Program-made: the position numbers and the translations under genes
The notes under the pieces: model-generated
Database searches by the model: none
Told to the model about the DNA's origin: nothing
Seen by the model: only the letters and a program-made list of their open reading frames with translations
Part shown: positions 16,383 through 25,272 of the stretch, piece after piece
How the letters are laid out: every line of letters begins with the position of its first letter
How positions within the stretch are numbered: the first letter of the stretch is position 1
Assembly (NCBI GenBank): GCA_050013055.1
Contig: JBEKGC010000009.1
Coordinates: 6,646-70,645 of the forward strand
Direction: 5' to 3'
DNA length: 64,000 bases
DNA from: Palsa-504 sp050013055
GTDB lineage: Bacteria; Actinomycetota; Actinomycetes; Streptosporangiales; Streptosporangiaceae

Positions 16383-17172
16383 GTGGAGGACGAGCGGCAT
16401 GGCTTGCGGGCCGGATTTGACCGGGCCGCGGAAGATTACGACCGCACCAGGCCGGTGTGCCCGCCCCGGATGTTCGATGACCTGATGCGGCTGACCGGGC
16501 TGGCGCCAGGAGACCGGGTGATCGAGATCGGCTGCGGCACCGGGCAAGCCACCGTGCCGATGGCGGAGCGCGGCCTGGCCGTCACCGCGGTCGAGCTCGG
16601 CGCTCAGCTGGCCGCCGTGGCCCGGCAGCGGCTGGCAGGCTTTCCCGCCGTCGAGGTGGTGACGTCGGCGTTCGAGAGCTGGACCGCCGCCGGTCCCCCG
16701 GCGGACGCCGTGGTGGCCGTCAGCTCCCTGCACTGGATCGATCCGCACCTGGCCCACGCCAAGCCGCACGCGCTGGTCCGGCCCGGTGGCGCCATGGTCG
16801 TGGGCGGATGCCAGTGGGCCCAGCCCGCGGACGCGGGACGCTTCTGGACCGACGTGCAGGGCGGACTACCGGGCGGTGGGTTATCCGGGCGGCCCGCCGC
16901 CACCTCCCGGGCAGATCGGGCCGCGGCACTTCCCCGCCGAAGCCGGGGCCTACTTCGAGGAGGTGGCCAGCCGGAGCTATCCGTTCCAGCGGGTCTACCC
17001 CGGCCAGGACTACCTGGCCATCCTGACCACCCAGTCCAGCAGGCACGCGCTCGGCCCGACCCGCCGCGCCGACTTCCTCCGCCTGGTGCGCAGCCGGCTC
17101 GAGTCGATGGGCTGGCCCGAGCTGACGGTCACCTTCGTCGCCTTCCTGGTCGTCGGGCGCAGGATCGGCTAG
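16383..17172 (+). pseudogene. Class I SAM-dependent methyltransferase, frameshifted
   Basis: The 5' part (GTG start) reads FDRAAEDYDRTRP, the SAM motif VIEIGCGTGQATVPMAERG and the family pattern AVSSLHWIDPHLAHAK. After WTDVQ the natural frame is lost at a GGG run (16859-16861). The neighbouring frame continues ADYRAVGYPGG and ends VVGRRIG at TAG 17170. Total length is one base too long. If the extra G is an error the protein has about 262 residues. The last 41 bases are copied again 253 bp downstream. Substrate unknown. Confidence 0.8.
17132..17172. repeat. 41-bp direct repeat, first copy
   Basis: The 3' end of the methyltransferase gene, including its stop codon. It is repeated exactly at 17385-17425. 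Confidence 0.95.
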
Positions 17173-17228
17173 TGCCACCGCAGGTCACGTTCGCCCCGCT
17201 TCCAGTCACCCTCACAGCCCCGAACCTA

Positions 17229-17284
17229 GCGACAACGATGGTCCGTTGTTGTCGCTGGGACAACAACGATGGGCCGTTGTTGTC
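17229..17284. terminator. Two hairpins between convergent genes
   Basis: Two related inverted repeats lie in tandem. The first pairs 17229-17237 with 17244-17255 with a bulge. The second has perfect 10-bp arms at 17259-17268 and 17275-17284 (GACAACAACG with CGTTGTTGTC) around ATGGGC. They lie between the methyltransferase and the convergent histidine kinase and could terminate both. Confidence 0.55.
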
Positions 17285-17384
17285 GTTCGCGAGCGGGAGC
17301 AGGGCGGTATGGGTGTGCAGGGCGGGGCGGGCGGGGCGGGCGGGACGGCGGGGGCGCGGGCGGGCAGCCGTCGCCGGGCACCAG

Positions 17385-17425
17385 CCTTCGTCGCCTTCCT
17401 GGTCGTCGGGCGCAGGATCGGCTAG
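17385..17425. repeat. 41-bp direct repeat, second copy
   Basis: Identical to 17132-17172. Its last bases also supply the stop codon (TAG on the minus strand, 17422-17424) of the convergent histidine kinase, so the duplication touches the end of that gene. Confidence 0.95.
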
Positions 17426-18708
17426 CTACCGCTGACGGTCAGGTGCGGGACCGGTGCGCGGTGCGGCTGGGAATGGCGCCACGACACCGACATCAGGGCA
17501 CCGCCCAGCGGGGAGTCACCAACGTGCCAGCGTCCGCCGGTCGAGCGCACGATCGAATCGCCGATGGCCAGCCCGAGCCCCGCCCCGGTCCCGGCCTCGG
17601 TGGCGCGGTGAAACCGGTCGAACAGGCGCGGCCGTTCGGCCTCGGGAATGCCGGGACCGCTGTCCTCCACGACCAGGCTGACCCGGCTGCCCTGAGCCCC
17701 GACCCCGATCCGGACCTGCCCGTCCGGGCCCGCGTACCGGCAGGCGTTGTCCACCAGGACGCCGGCCAGCCGGTCGATCCACTCCGGCGGGGCGCTGATC
17801 AGCGCCGCCTCGGCGGTGATGTCCGTGGTGATGGCGGGACCGACCGAGCGGAACCGGTCCGCGCAGGCGTGCGCCAGCGTGGCCAGGTCCACCGGCTCGT
17901 CGCCGGGCGGCGGCGGGTCGGAGTCAAACCTGGCCAGCCACAGCATGTCCTCGACCAGCTGCCGCAGCCGCTGGCTCTCGCCTCCGATGCGGGTCAGCGC
18001 GTCGCGATACTCGGCCGCCTCCCGCGGGCTGGACAGGGCCACGTCGACCTCCGCCCGGATCACGCTGAGCGGGGTCCGCAGCTCGTGCGAGGCGTCGGCG
18101 GTGAACTCAAGCTGACGGCGCCTGGACTGCTCGACAGGCGCCAGCGACCGCAAGCCCACCACCAGGGAGCCGCCGAACATGGCCAGCAGCAGGAACGGCC
18201 CGGCGACGATCTCGCCGGTCAGCAGCAGCCGCTGCGTATGCGCCTCGCCGACCAGGCTCTGGCCGGCCATCAGCCAGCCGTCACCGGCCCGCGTCATCTT
18301 CAGCCGGAACGGTCCGGCCGAGCCGAGCACCGCCGTCTTCGCGAACCCCTCCCGCAGCGTGTCGCCGGCCAGCACGGCGGCCGGCAGCGCGGGCGCGTTC
18401 GGGCTATGCCCGGTGATCGCGCCGCTGGCGCTCACCGACCACAGGAAGACCGGCGCGGAGTCACCGTCGACATCGTCGTCCTCGGAGGCCGGGGACAACC
18501 CCGCCCGGGCCACCCGCGCGGTCAGCGCGTCCGGATCGTGCCGGGCGACGACCAGGCGCGCGGCCAGCCGTTCGTCGTTCTGATCGGTCAGGTGACCGGA
18601 CACCACGACGTTCAGCACCGTCACGCAGATGATGTAGACGACAGCGACGACCACCGTGGCCATGGCGGCGACCCGGACCGCCGGGCTGACCCTCCAGGCC
18701 ACCTTCAT
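17422..18708 (-). CDS. Sensor histidine kinase
   Basis: 428 residues. Two membrane helices (about 10-36 and 160-187) flank an external sensor of some 120 residues. The dimerisation helix has the phospho-accepting H208 in DASHELRTPLSVI, and the ATP-binding domain has VDNACRYA (N box), DSGPGIPEAERPRLFDRF (G1/F) and GAGLGLAI (G2). It phosphorylates the response regulator encoded upstream, whose stop overlaps its start by four bases. Signal unknown. The gene ends within a 41-bp duplicated segment. It lies downstream of cell-wall arabinose genes on the same strand. Confidence 0.92.
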   Translation of the reverse strand: MKVAWRVSPAVRVAAMATVVVAVVYIICVTVLNVVVSGHLTDQNDERLAARLVVARHDPDALTARVARAGLSPASEDDDVDGDSAPVFLWSVSASGAITGHSPNAPALPAAVLAGDTLREGFAKTAVLGSAGPFRLKMTRAGDGWLMAGQSLVGEAHTQRLLLTGEIVAGPFLLLAMFGGSLVVGLRSLAPVEQSRRRQLEFTADASHELRTPLSVIRAEVDVALSSPREAAEYRDALTRIGGESQRLRQLVEDMLWLARFDSDPPPPGDEPVDLATLAHACADRFRSVGPAITTDITAEAALISAPPEWIDRLAGVLVDNACRYAGPDGQVRIGVGAQGSRVSLVVEDSGPGIPEAERPRLFDRFHRATEAGTGAGLGLAIGDSIVRSTGGRWHVGDSPLGGALMSVSWRHSQPHRAPVPHLTVSGS

Positions 18709-19373
18709 ACCGGGGTGATCCGGTAACCGATGCCGCGCACCGTCTCGATCCGGACCCCGGCCCCGGCGAGCTTGGCGCGCAGCCGGGCCAGGTGGACGTC
18801 GATCGTGTTCGAACCGAAGGCGTCGGCCTCGTTGTCCCAGACATGCTGGGCGATGGAGCGGCGATCCGCGACACCAGGCGAGCGCCGCATCAAGATCTCC
18901 AGGATGCCGAGCTCGGTCACGGTCAGGGCCGGCCGCTGGCCGCAGACCCGCACCTCACGCAGGGCCGGGTCGAACTCGACCTCGCCCAGCACCATCCGGG
19001 GCGACTGGCTGACCGGGGGCCTGCGCTGCAGCGCCCTGATCCGGGCCAGCAGCTCACCGAAATCGAACGGCTTGACCAGGTAGTCGTCGGCGCCCGCGTC
19101 CAGTCCGGCGATCCGGTCCGCCGGGGTGTCCCGGGCGGTCAGCATCAGCACCGGCGTCGCCGTCCCGCCCCGGCGGAGTTTCTGCACCAGGTCCAGACCG
19201 GACAGCTTGGGCATGCGCCAGTCGAGCACCGCGACCTCGTACTGGTAGAACCGCAGGTAGCTGGCGGCCGTCTCGCCGTCGGGCACGAGGTCCACGACGT
19301 AGCCCTGCTCCCGCAACCCGCGGGCCAGGACCTCGCCGAGCCGTTCGTCATCCTCCGCTACCAGGATTCTCAC
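18705..19373 (-). CDS. OmpR-family response regulator
   Basis: 222 residues from GTG 19373, chosen because the longer start (19409) would run into the dprE2-like gene. The receiver opens RILVAEDDERLG (acid pocket), has the phospho-Asp in VAVLDWRMPKLSG, and the conserved Lys in YLVKPFDFGEL. The C-terminal winged helix includes LTVTELGILEILMRR and ends VRGIGYRITPV. It partners the kinase that overlaps its 3' end. The 22-bp gap to the upstream reductase gene suggests it belongs to the same long minus-strand transcription unit. Confidence 0.92.
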   Translation of the reverse strand: MRILVAEDDERLGEVLARGLREQGYVVDLVPDGETAASYLRFYQYEVAVLDWRMPKLSGLDLVQKLRRGGTATPVLMLTARDTPADRIAGLDAGADDYLVKPFDFGELLARIRALQRRPPVSQSPRMVLGEVEFDPALREVRVCGQRPALTVTELGILEILMRRSPGVADRRSIAQHVWDNEADAFGSNTIDVHLARLRAKLAGAGVRIETVRGIGYRITPV

Positions 19374-19395
19374 AGCACCCGAATCTACCTGGGAG

Positions 19396-20160
19396 TCAGC
19401 GTGAAACACGACGCCAGGCGGGGCGGGGGACGAGGCGGAGGGCGACCGCCATCCCGGCCAGCGGGGCGGGGACCCACACGGACGGCTTGCGGCCGCGCAG
19501 CGCGGCGGCGGTGGCCGCGCCGACCTTCTCCGGGGTGGTGGCCAGCGGGGCGGGCGGCATGCCCGCCGTCATCCGGCCGATGACAAACCCGGGCCGGACC
19601 AGGAGCAGCCGGACCCCGCTGCCGTGCAGCGAATCGGCCAGGCCCCGGGCAAAGGCATCCAGGCCGGCCTTGGCCGCCCCGTAGACGAAATTGGCCTTGC
19701 GCGGCCGGACCGCCGCCACCGAGGACAGCACCACGATCGTGCCGCGGCCCTGGGCGCGCATCCGGGCGGCGACCGCCAGCAGCGTGGTCACGTGCCCGGT
19801 GAAGTTGGCGTCGATCATCTCCGCGGCCCGCCGGACGTCGGCCTCGACATCTGGCTGGCCGATCAGCACGCCGGCCGCCGAAATCACCACATCCAGCGGG
19901 CCCTCGTCGAAAATGGCGTCGACGAAGGCCTGATGGCCGCCGGTATCGGCGGCGTCGTAAGCGACGGTCCGCACCTGGGCGGTCCGCACCTGGCCGGACA
20001 GCTCCTTGCCCGCGGCGGCGAGCCGCTGCTCGTCCCGGCCGGCCAGGATCACCTCGGCGTCTGGCTTCAGGGCAGCCAAGATGGCCAGGCCTATCTCGCT
20101 CGTCCCGCCGAGCAGGAGAATGCGGGGGGTGAGCCCAGGTTCGTTCGGGAAAAAAATCAT
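19396..20160 (-). CDS. dprE2: DprE2-like decaprenylphosphoryl-ketoribose reductase (SDR)
   Basis: 254 residues, short-chain dehydrogenase fold. The cofactor loop is ILLLGGTSEIGLAIL, the catalytic Ser in VLSSVAAVRP and the YGAAK Tyr/Lys pair follow; NAD(P)H binds. The GGTSEIG loop and the downstream SLHGSGVRLLLVRPGFV match DprE2, which reduces decaprenylphosphoryl-2-keto-ribose to the arabinose donor of cell-wall arabinan. The phosphoribosyltransferase 16 bases upstream makes the precursor, which supports this. The partner oxidase DprE1 is not in the window. Confidence 0.85.
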   Translation of the reverse strand: MIFFPNEPGLTPRILLLGGTSEIGLAILAALKPDAEVILAGRDEQRLAAAGKELSGQVRTAQVRTVAYDAADTGGHQAFVDAIFDEGPLDVVISAAGVLIGQPDVEADVRRAAEMIDANFTGHVTTLLAVAARMRAQGRGTIVVLSSVAAVRPRKANFVYGAAKAGLDAFARGLADSLHGSGVRLLLVRPGFVIGRMTAGMPPAPLATTPEKVGAATAAALRGRKPSVWVPAPLAGMAVALRLVPRPAWRRVSR

Positions 20161-20176
20161 GTGTTTTACCCGTCTG

Positions 20177-21091
20177 TTATAGGCCCGCTGAGAATAGCGC
20201 CAGCCAGGTCAGCTCGCAGGTCAGCATCAAGGCATCCCTGGTCAGCAGGTCCTCCACCGGAGCGGACGAACGGCGGCCCGTCAGCACGGCGAACCTGATC
20301 AGTGCCGCGGCTAGCGGCAGGGCGCTGAGCAGGTGCCAGCTTCTGGCGTCCGGGCGCTCGCCGGCCGCCCAGGCCAGGTAGGCGGCGATCATCAGGGCGG
20401 CCACCGCGAACTGGCTCGCCCGCAGCGCCTCGGGCCGGTACCAGCGCATGACCGGCCGGTGCTTGATGGCCTCGAGCACCGAGCCGGACAGCTCGGTATA
20501 GCGCTTGGCGATCGCCACGCCGAACGCGCCCAGGCTGCACACCAGCAAGAACCAGCCGGACGGCGGCACATGCGTGGCGGCGGCCCCGCCGAGCACCCGG
20601 AGCAGGAAACCGGACGCCACGAAGATCAGCTCGACCACCGGGATGTGCTTGAGCACCCAGGAATACAAGAACGACAGGGCCAGGTAGCCGCCGACCGCCG
20701 CCACCAGCAGCGGCTCGCGGATCAGCAGCCCGCCGCTCAGCCCGATCACGGCGCACACCACGCCCAGCGCGATCGCGTGCGACTTCGGCAGGTCACCGGC
20801 CGCCACCGGGCGGAACCGCTTACGCGGATGGCTGCGGTCACGCTCGGCGTCGGCGACGTCGTTGACGAAGTACACCGCCATCGAGGCGTAGCCAAAGGCG
20901 ACCGCGGCCACCAGGGCGTAGGCCAGGCCATCCCGCCGTCCCAGCGTCGCGCCGGCCAGCGGCGCGGCAAAGACAAGCAGGTTCTTCGGCCACTGCCTGG
21001 GCCGGGCGGTGCGCACCACCGCGATCGGCCAGCCGAACCGGCGGGCAGACCGGGCCGGTGCCACCTCGGTGGCGTCCGCCTGGGCCGTCAC
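20177..21091 (-). CDS. Decaprenyl-phosphate phosphoribosyltransferase (UbiA family)
   Basis: 304 residues, nine or so membrane helices. The UbiA aspartate motif is FVNDVADAERDR near residue 80, followed by HPRKRFRPVAAG, which is characteristic of the Rv3806c-type phosphoribosyltransferase. The second motif region is YTELSG. It moves 5-phosphoribose from PRPP to decaprenyl phosphate, the first step to decaprenyl-phosphoryl-arabinose. Its GTG start overlaps the glycosidase stop; the DprE2-like gene follows. Heme or quinone prenyltransferase function is unlikely; that role is covered by ctaB further along. Confidence 0.9.
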   Translation of the reverse strand: MTAQADATEVAPARSARRFGWPIAVVRTARPRQWPKNLLVFAAPLAGATLGRRDGLAYALVAAVAFGYASMAVYFVNDVADAERDRSHPRKRFRPVAAGDLPKSHAIALGVVCAVIGLSGGLLIREPLLVAAVGGYLALSFLYSWVLKHIPVVELIFVASGFLLRVLGGAAATHVPPSGWFLLVCSLGAFGVAIAKRYTELSGSVLEAIKHRPVMRWYRPEALRASQFAVAALMIAAYLAWAAGERPDARSWHLLSALPLAAALIRFAVLTGRRSSAPVEDLLTRDALMLTCELTWLALFSAGL

Positions 21092-22761
21092 CGCGCGTAA
21101 ACCGCCGTGAAGTCCCGGCTGTACACCGAGTAGTACCGGTACGCGGTCTGCTGCTGGGTGGGCAGCAGGTTCGTCGGCGTCGGGTCGGTGGGGTGGCCGC
21201 CGGCGTGGTAGTACTCGAACGACATCCAGAACGGGTTGATGTCCAGCTGCATGCCCTCGACCGCGCCGGCCCGCTGCAACAGGCCCGCGAGCGACTGCAC
21301 GTCGAGCGCCGGGCCGTAGACGAAGACGAGCCTGCCGTCCTTGGTGATGCCAAGCCCGGAACGCCAGACGTAGTACCCGCCGCCGAGGGTGGCGCCCCAG
21401 CTGCCGAGCACGTTCTGGTTCACCGTGGCCGGGACCTGGCCGTGGTCCACGATGAGCTTGAGGTTCTGCCGGACGCCGACGACGTACTTCGTCATCCGCA
21501 CGCCCTGCCCCCAGGCGCCGATCTTGACGTCGCCGTTGCGGTAGTAGACCACAGACGCCGCCCCGTTCACCAGGGTCCCGTGGGTGATGCCGTTGAGGTA
21601 GAAGCCGCCGTTGGCCTCGTTCAGCTTGAAGCCGCCGTTGAAGGTGGCCATCAGGCCGGTGCGGGCCCCCGCCGGGATGTCAGGCAGCGACTTCCAGTTG
21701 CCCGCGCCCGGATCCTCGGCGCCCGGGTGCAGCTGGAAGGTGAGCAGCCGCTGGTCCATCGAGACGATGCCGGCCACGTAGGAGGTATGCACCTTGTCCG
21801 GACGCAGGAAGGTGCCGAACATGGCGGGCTGGCCCTTGACCGTTTCCAGCACCCGCCACACGCCCTCGCCCGGCAGCGCCGCGCCGGCCGGCGAGCTGAG
21901 CTGCTTGGGGATGATCGGCTGGAACCCGTGGTGCTTGACCTTGATCTTGGCGGTGGACCCGCCCGGCGCGGCCAGCGAGAAGCCGGGCTTGCCTCCCACC
22001 TGGGGCGGTGAGTAGGAGATCCACTCGCCGAAGGTCACGACCGGGCCCAGATAGTGATCCCTGGCCCATTCGGCCAGTTTGGAAGACATGGAGCCGCCGT
22101 TGGGCGCGGCCAGCGCCTGGCCGACGGAGAAGGCGCACCAGCACAGCAGCACCGCGAACAGGGCCAGGAAGATCCGGACCGTGGGGCGTCTCAGCAGCCT
22201 GCGGAACCGGCCGCGGCGGCGGCCTTCCCTGCGGCGGAACACGCCACGGCGGCGCGGGGGGCCCTGGGGGCCCTGGGGGCCAGACGGACCCTGCGGGTCC
22301 CGCGGGCCTTGTTGGTACTGGGGCCCCTGCTGGTACTGGGGGGTGGTCTGCTGGTACTGGGGACGCTGTTGGTACTGGGGGGCCTGCTGGTACTGGGGGG
22401 CTTGGTGCTGGGGGGCCTGGGGGCCGGACGGGACGGGAGAGGCCCACGGGTCTACGGGGGCGCTCGACGTCCTGAAGTCACCGTCGGAGGGGTATGGGCC
22501 ACCGCGGCGGGGGTCGGACGCCAACGAGTTTCGCTCCTGCGGTCCGTAGCCGGGGACACCTGACGGTCCGTAAGGCTGGGGCTGACGGTGCGACTGCTGG
22601 GGCTGACGCTGCTGGGGCTGGGGCTGGGGCTGGGGCTGCTGGGGCCGGGGCTGCGACTGCTGGGGCTGGCCCCAGGTCTGCTGATCGGCCGCGTCCCAGG
22701 AGTCTGGGACCGGCGGCGAGGCAGGGTGCCGGCCAGCGCGACGAGATGCCGGTCGTTGCAC
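21088..22761 (-). CDS. Membrane-anchored phosphodiester glycosidase-domain protein
   Basis: 557 residues from GTG 22761 (GGAGGT six bases before). The first 190 residues are cytoplasmic and rich in Gln/Pro with QPQPQ and QYQQ repeats, then basic (RRREGRRRGRFRRLLRR). One membrane helix (FLALFAVLLCWCAFSVGQAL) follows. The outer part has the NAGPA/phosphodiester glycosidase signature: TFNGGFK, GDVKIGAWGQ and LGGGYYVWRSGLGI, with VEGMQLDINPFW. Related enzymes remove GlcNAc-1-phosphate caps from phosphodiesters. With the two arabinose-donor genes after it, a role in trimming surface glycans is a reasonable inference. Confidence 0.83.
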   Translation of the reverse strand: MQRPASRRAGRHPASPPVPDSWDAADQQTWGQPQQSQPRPQQPQPQPQPQQRQPQQSHRQPQPYGPSGVPGYGPQERNSLASDPRRGGPYPSDGDFRTSSAPVDPWASPVPSGPQAPQHQAPQYQQAPQYQQRPQYQQTTPQYQQGPQYQQGPRDPQGPSGPQGPQGPPRRRGVFRRREGRRRGRFRRLLRRPTVRIFLALFAVLLCWCAFSVGQALAAPNGGSMSSKLAEWARDHYLGPVVTFGEWISYSPPQVGGKPGFSLAAPGGSTAKIKVKHHGFQPIIPKQLSSPAGAALPGEGVWRVLETVKGQPAMFGTFLRPDKVHTSYVAGIVSMDQRLLTFQLHPGAEDPGAGNWKSLPDIPAGARTGLMATFNGGFKLNEANGGFYLNGITHGTLVNGAASVVYYRNGDVKIGAWGQGVRMTKYVVGVRQNLKLIVDHGQVPATVNQNVLGSWGATLGGGYYVWRSGLGITKDGRLVFVYGPALDVQSLAGLLQRAGAVEGMQLDINPFWMSFEYYHAGGHPTDPTPTNLLPTQQQTAYRYYSVYSRDFTAVYAR

Positions 22762-22995
22762 TCACTACCTCCTCGATGGTCTGCGAAGTCCTCGCAGTTG
22801 GTCTACCGGTTCAACATGAAGGAATCGTTACGCAGCGGCGTCGCCCAAGAGTGGGGAAAGTATCCGCACCGACGTACTTGCTGAGATTACCTCCTCGAGC
22901 CGGCCAGGCTCGGCTTCCTCGCGCATATGGCCGCAAACCGGACCCGGTCAGACAGGCCGAAGCCGCGACCGGGCCGCGCCCAGCCGTTCCGGAAG

Positions 22996-24054
22996 TTACC
23001 AACGGCCCCAGGGCAGCAGGGCGGTCACGGCCACCGCGGCGAAGAGCAGCGTCAGGTAGGCAATGGACAGATGGAACAGGCGCATCGGGGCCGGCGAAGG
23101 GCCGCTGGCGACCGGGACGGCGAGGGCCGGGGGGACGGCGAGGGCCGGGGGGACGGCGAGGGCCGGGGCCGCGTCCGGGGACCCGGCGATTTCGTGGGCC
23201 GCCGGGGCCGCGGTCACCCGGGCGTACAGCCGGTGCGCCTCGGCCAGGAACCACACGCCGAGGGCGGCCGCGAACACGCCGTAGAGCCAGCCGGCGTACG
23301 GGATCAGGGCCAAGGTGGCCGCCACCATCGCGTAGGAATACCAGAGGATCTTCTTGACCACCGCGGCGGGCGAGGCCACCACGGGCAGCATCGGCACATT
23401 GGCCGCGGCGTAGTCCTTGCGGAACTTCATGGCCAGCGCCCAGAAGTGCGGCGGCGTCCACAAGAAGATGACCGCGAAAAGCACGATGGCGGGCACGCTG
23501 ACCGTACCGGTCACCGCCGCCCAGCCGACCAGCACGGGGAAGCAGCCGGCCGCGCCGCCGATCACGATGTTGGCCGGGCTGCGGCGCTTGAGCAGCAGCG
23601 TGTACACGAAGACGTAGAACAAGATCGCGGTGTCGGCGAGCGAGGCGGCCAGCCAGTTGGCCATCAGGCCAAGCAGCAAGGTGGCCCCGGCGCCGAGCGT
23701 GATACCCCAGGCCAGGGCCTCCCACGGCTTAATCGTGCCCTGGCCGTTGACCACCAGCGGGCGGCGCGAGGTCCGTTTCATCAACGCGTCTATGTCGCGG
23801 TCGATGTAGCAGTTGATCGTGTTGGCGCTGCCCGCGGCCAGCGTGCCGCCGACCAGCGTGACCAGGACCAGCCAGAGCGACGGCAGGCCACGGGCGGCGA
23901 GCAGCATGGTCGGGACCGTGGTCACCAGGAGCAGTTCGATGATGCGCGGCTTGGTCAGCGCGACCAGCGCGGCGCCGATCACCCGGGGCGAGCGCCGCGG
24001 CGAGAAGCTTCCTGGCGCGGATACCGTCGCAGCGACAGAAAGAGCGCTAGGCAC
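22996..24054 (-). CDS. ctaB: Protoheme IX farnesyltransferase (heme O synthase)
   Basis: 352 residues from GTG 24054, which overlaps the previous gene by eight bases; a longer start would overlap far more. UbiA-family prenyltransferase with TINCYIDRDIDALMKRT and the second loop DYAAANVPMLP, plus WTPPHFWALA. It attaches farnesyl to protoheme to give heme O for the cytochrome oxidase encoded in the same operon. Near the C-terminus there are three copies of an AVPPAL repeat, in a loop before the last helix. The heme A synthase gene is not in the window. Confidence 0.93.
   Translation of the reverse strand: MPSALSVAATVSAPGSFSPRRSPRVIGAALVALTKPRIIELLLVTTVPTMLLAARGLPSLWLVLVTLVGGTLAAGSANTINCYIDRDIDALMKRTSRRPLVVNGQGTIKPWEALAWGITLGAGATLLLGLMANWLAASLADTAILFYVFVYTLLLKRRSPANIVIGGAAGCFPVLVGWAAVTGTVSVPAIVLFAVIFLWTPPHFWALAMKFRKDYAAANVPMLPVVASPAAVVKKILWYSYAMVAATLALIPYAGWLYGVFAAALGVWFLAEAHRLYARVTAAPAAHEIAGSPDAAPALAVPPALAVPPALAVPVASGPSPAPMRLFHLSIAYLTLLFAAVAVTALLPWGRW
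23116..23168 (-). repeat. 18-bp coding tandem repeat in ctaB
   Basis: Three copies of an 18-bp unit encode PALAVP repeats in a loop near the C-terminus of heme O synthase. The expansion is in frame. Confidence 0.85.
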
Positions 24055-24568
24055 CCGCGTCACTCGAGCCTTCGGCCTCGTCTGCTCCGGCCTCACGTAC
24101 TGCTCCGGCCTCGTCCAGGCCGGCCTTATGCACTGCTTCGGCCTCGTCTGCGCCGGCCTCATGCACGGCTGCCTCGTTGGCTGCCGCGGCCTCGTCTGCT
24201 ACTCCAGCCTCATCCGCCGGGTGGACGAAGTCGGTCGCGGGCAAGATGTCGGGGTCCTGCAGCGTCTCCGACGCGCCCGGCGGCTGGAGGCCGGGCACGC
24301 CGGTCTCCGCCTCGGCCACGATGGCGGCGGCGTTGGCGGGCATTGCGCCGCGCAGCCGGATCATCCCGCCCTGGCCCGGTTCGCGGGTCCCGGTGGAGAC
24401 CTGATGGGCGGGCGACAGGTACCTCATCCGGGGCACGCTGTGCGGCCGCTTGAAGAAAAAGTAGAGCACGGCCGCGATGAGAATGAAGGCCCCATAGGGC
24501 AGCGCGAACGTCTCGATCGACCCGCCCAGGTACCTGGTCGGGCCATCAGCGAGAACCAGCTCAGTCAC
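24047..24568 (-). CDS. Small membrane protein of the oxidase operon with acidic repeat tail
   Basis: 173 residues. One N-terminal membrane helix (about residues 22-40, PYGAFILIAAVLYFFF) is followed by a cytoplasmic part (KRPHSVPRMRYLSP). The last 60 residues are Ala, Glu and Asp repeats such as DEAGAVREAGADEAE, probably an extended acidic tail. It lies between ctaE and ctaB with tight spacing, so it may be an accessory or assembly subunit of the oxidase. I do not recognise the family; the tail is encoded by imperfect repeats and may vary among strains. Confidence 0.7.
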   Translation of the reverse strand: MTELVLADGPTRYLGGSIETFALPYGAFILIAAVLYFFFKRPHSVPRMRYLSPAHQVSTGTREPGQGGMIRLRGAMPANAAAIVAEAETGVPGLQPPGASETLQDPDILPATDFVHPADEAGVADEAAAANEAAVHEAGADEAEAVHKAGLDEAGAVREAGADEAEGSSDAGA

Positions 24569-24597
24569 GCAAACCTCCAGCCGTGCGGGACATCGTC

Positions 24598-25269
24598 TTA
24601 ACGTACGTAGAAAAGCACCCAGAAGATGAGCGCGACCACCGCCAGGTAGTTCCAGACGACGGTGAACGAGCTGAGCGATGCCTGGAACCGCTGGACGTTG
24701 AACGCCTCACTGTAGGTCGGCGGCTGCTCGACAAACGAGATCGCCGGGATGGAACGGACACGCATGAACAATATCTCCAGCCATATCATCGCGCAGAGCC
24801 AGACCGTCAGCGCCACCGGGTAGAACGCGACGAACACGCTGGCGAAGCCCGACTGGCCCGGCTGGAACGGCAGCGTGAGCAGCTCGACGATCTGCAGCGA
24901 CACCGCGGCCAGGCCGAGGACGAGCGCCGCCAGCGCCGCCCGCGACCATGGCCTGGACTTTCCCGCCTTGATCTGCTGCAGGCCGGCGGTCTGCACGATC
25001 GCGCTCAGCACGATCAGCCCGGTGATCAGAGCTCCGTAGTACATGTGCGGGGGCGTGGTGGAGCTGGGCAGCCACATCTGGTGCGAGTTGGCCGACTGCA
25101 GGTAGAAGTACGCGAACGCGAACGCGCCGAACAGGAACGACAGCCCGCCGATGGCGAGCCGGGCGCCCGTCCAGGCCGCGTTGAGCGCGGCCTCATGGTA
25201 GAACGCCTGCTCCTCGACGGCCCTGGTGACCGACTCCTCCGGGCTGCCGGCGGCGGCTAGCTCAGCCAC
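24598..25269 (-). CDS. ctaE: Cytochrome c oxidase subunit III
   Basis: 223 residues from GTG 25269, three bases after the ctaD stop. Five or so transmembrane helices of the COX3 family are visible, with the pattern TPPHMYYGALITG, a QIVELLTLPF helix end and FVAFYPVALTVWLCAMIWLE. It is shorter than mitochondrial subunit III, as is usual in actinobacteria. It stabilises subunit I and supports proton uptake. It is followed by the small accessory protein and ctaB. Confidence 0.9.
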   Translation of the reverse strand: MAELAAAGSPEESVTRAVEEQAFYHEAALNAAWTGARLAIGGLSFLFGAFAFAYFYLQSANSHQMWLPSSTTPPHMYYGALITGLIVLSAIVQTAGLQQIKAGKSRPWSRAALAALVLGLAAVSLQIVELLTLPFQPGQSGFASVFVAFYPVALTVWLCAMIWLEILFMRVRSIPAISFVEQPPTYSEAFNVQRFQASLSSFTVVWNYLAVVALIFWVLFYVR

Positions 25270-25272
25270 TTC

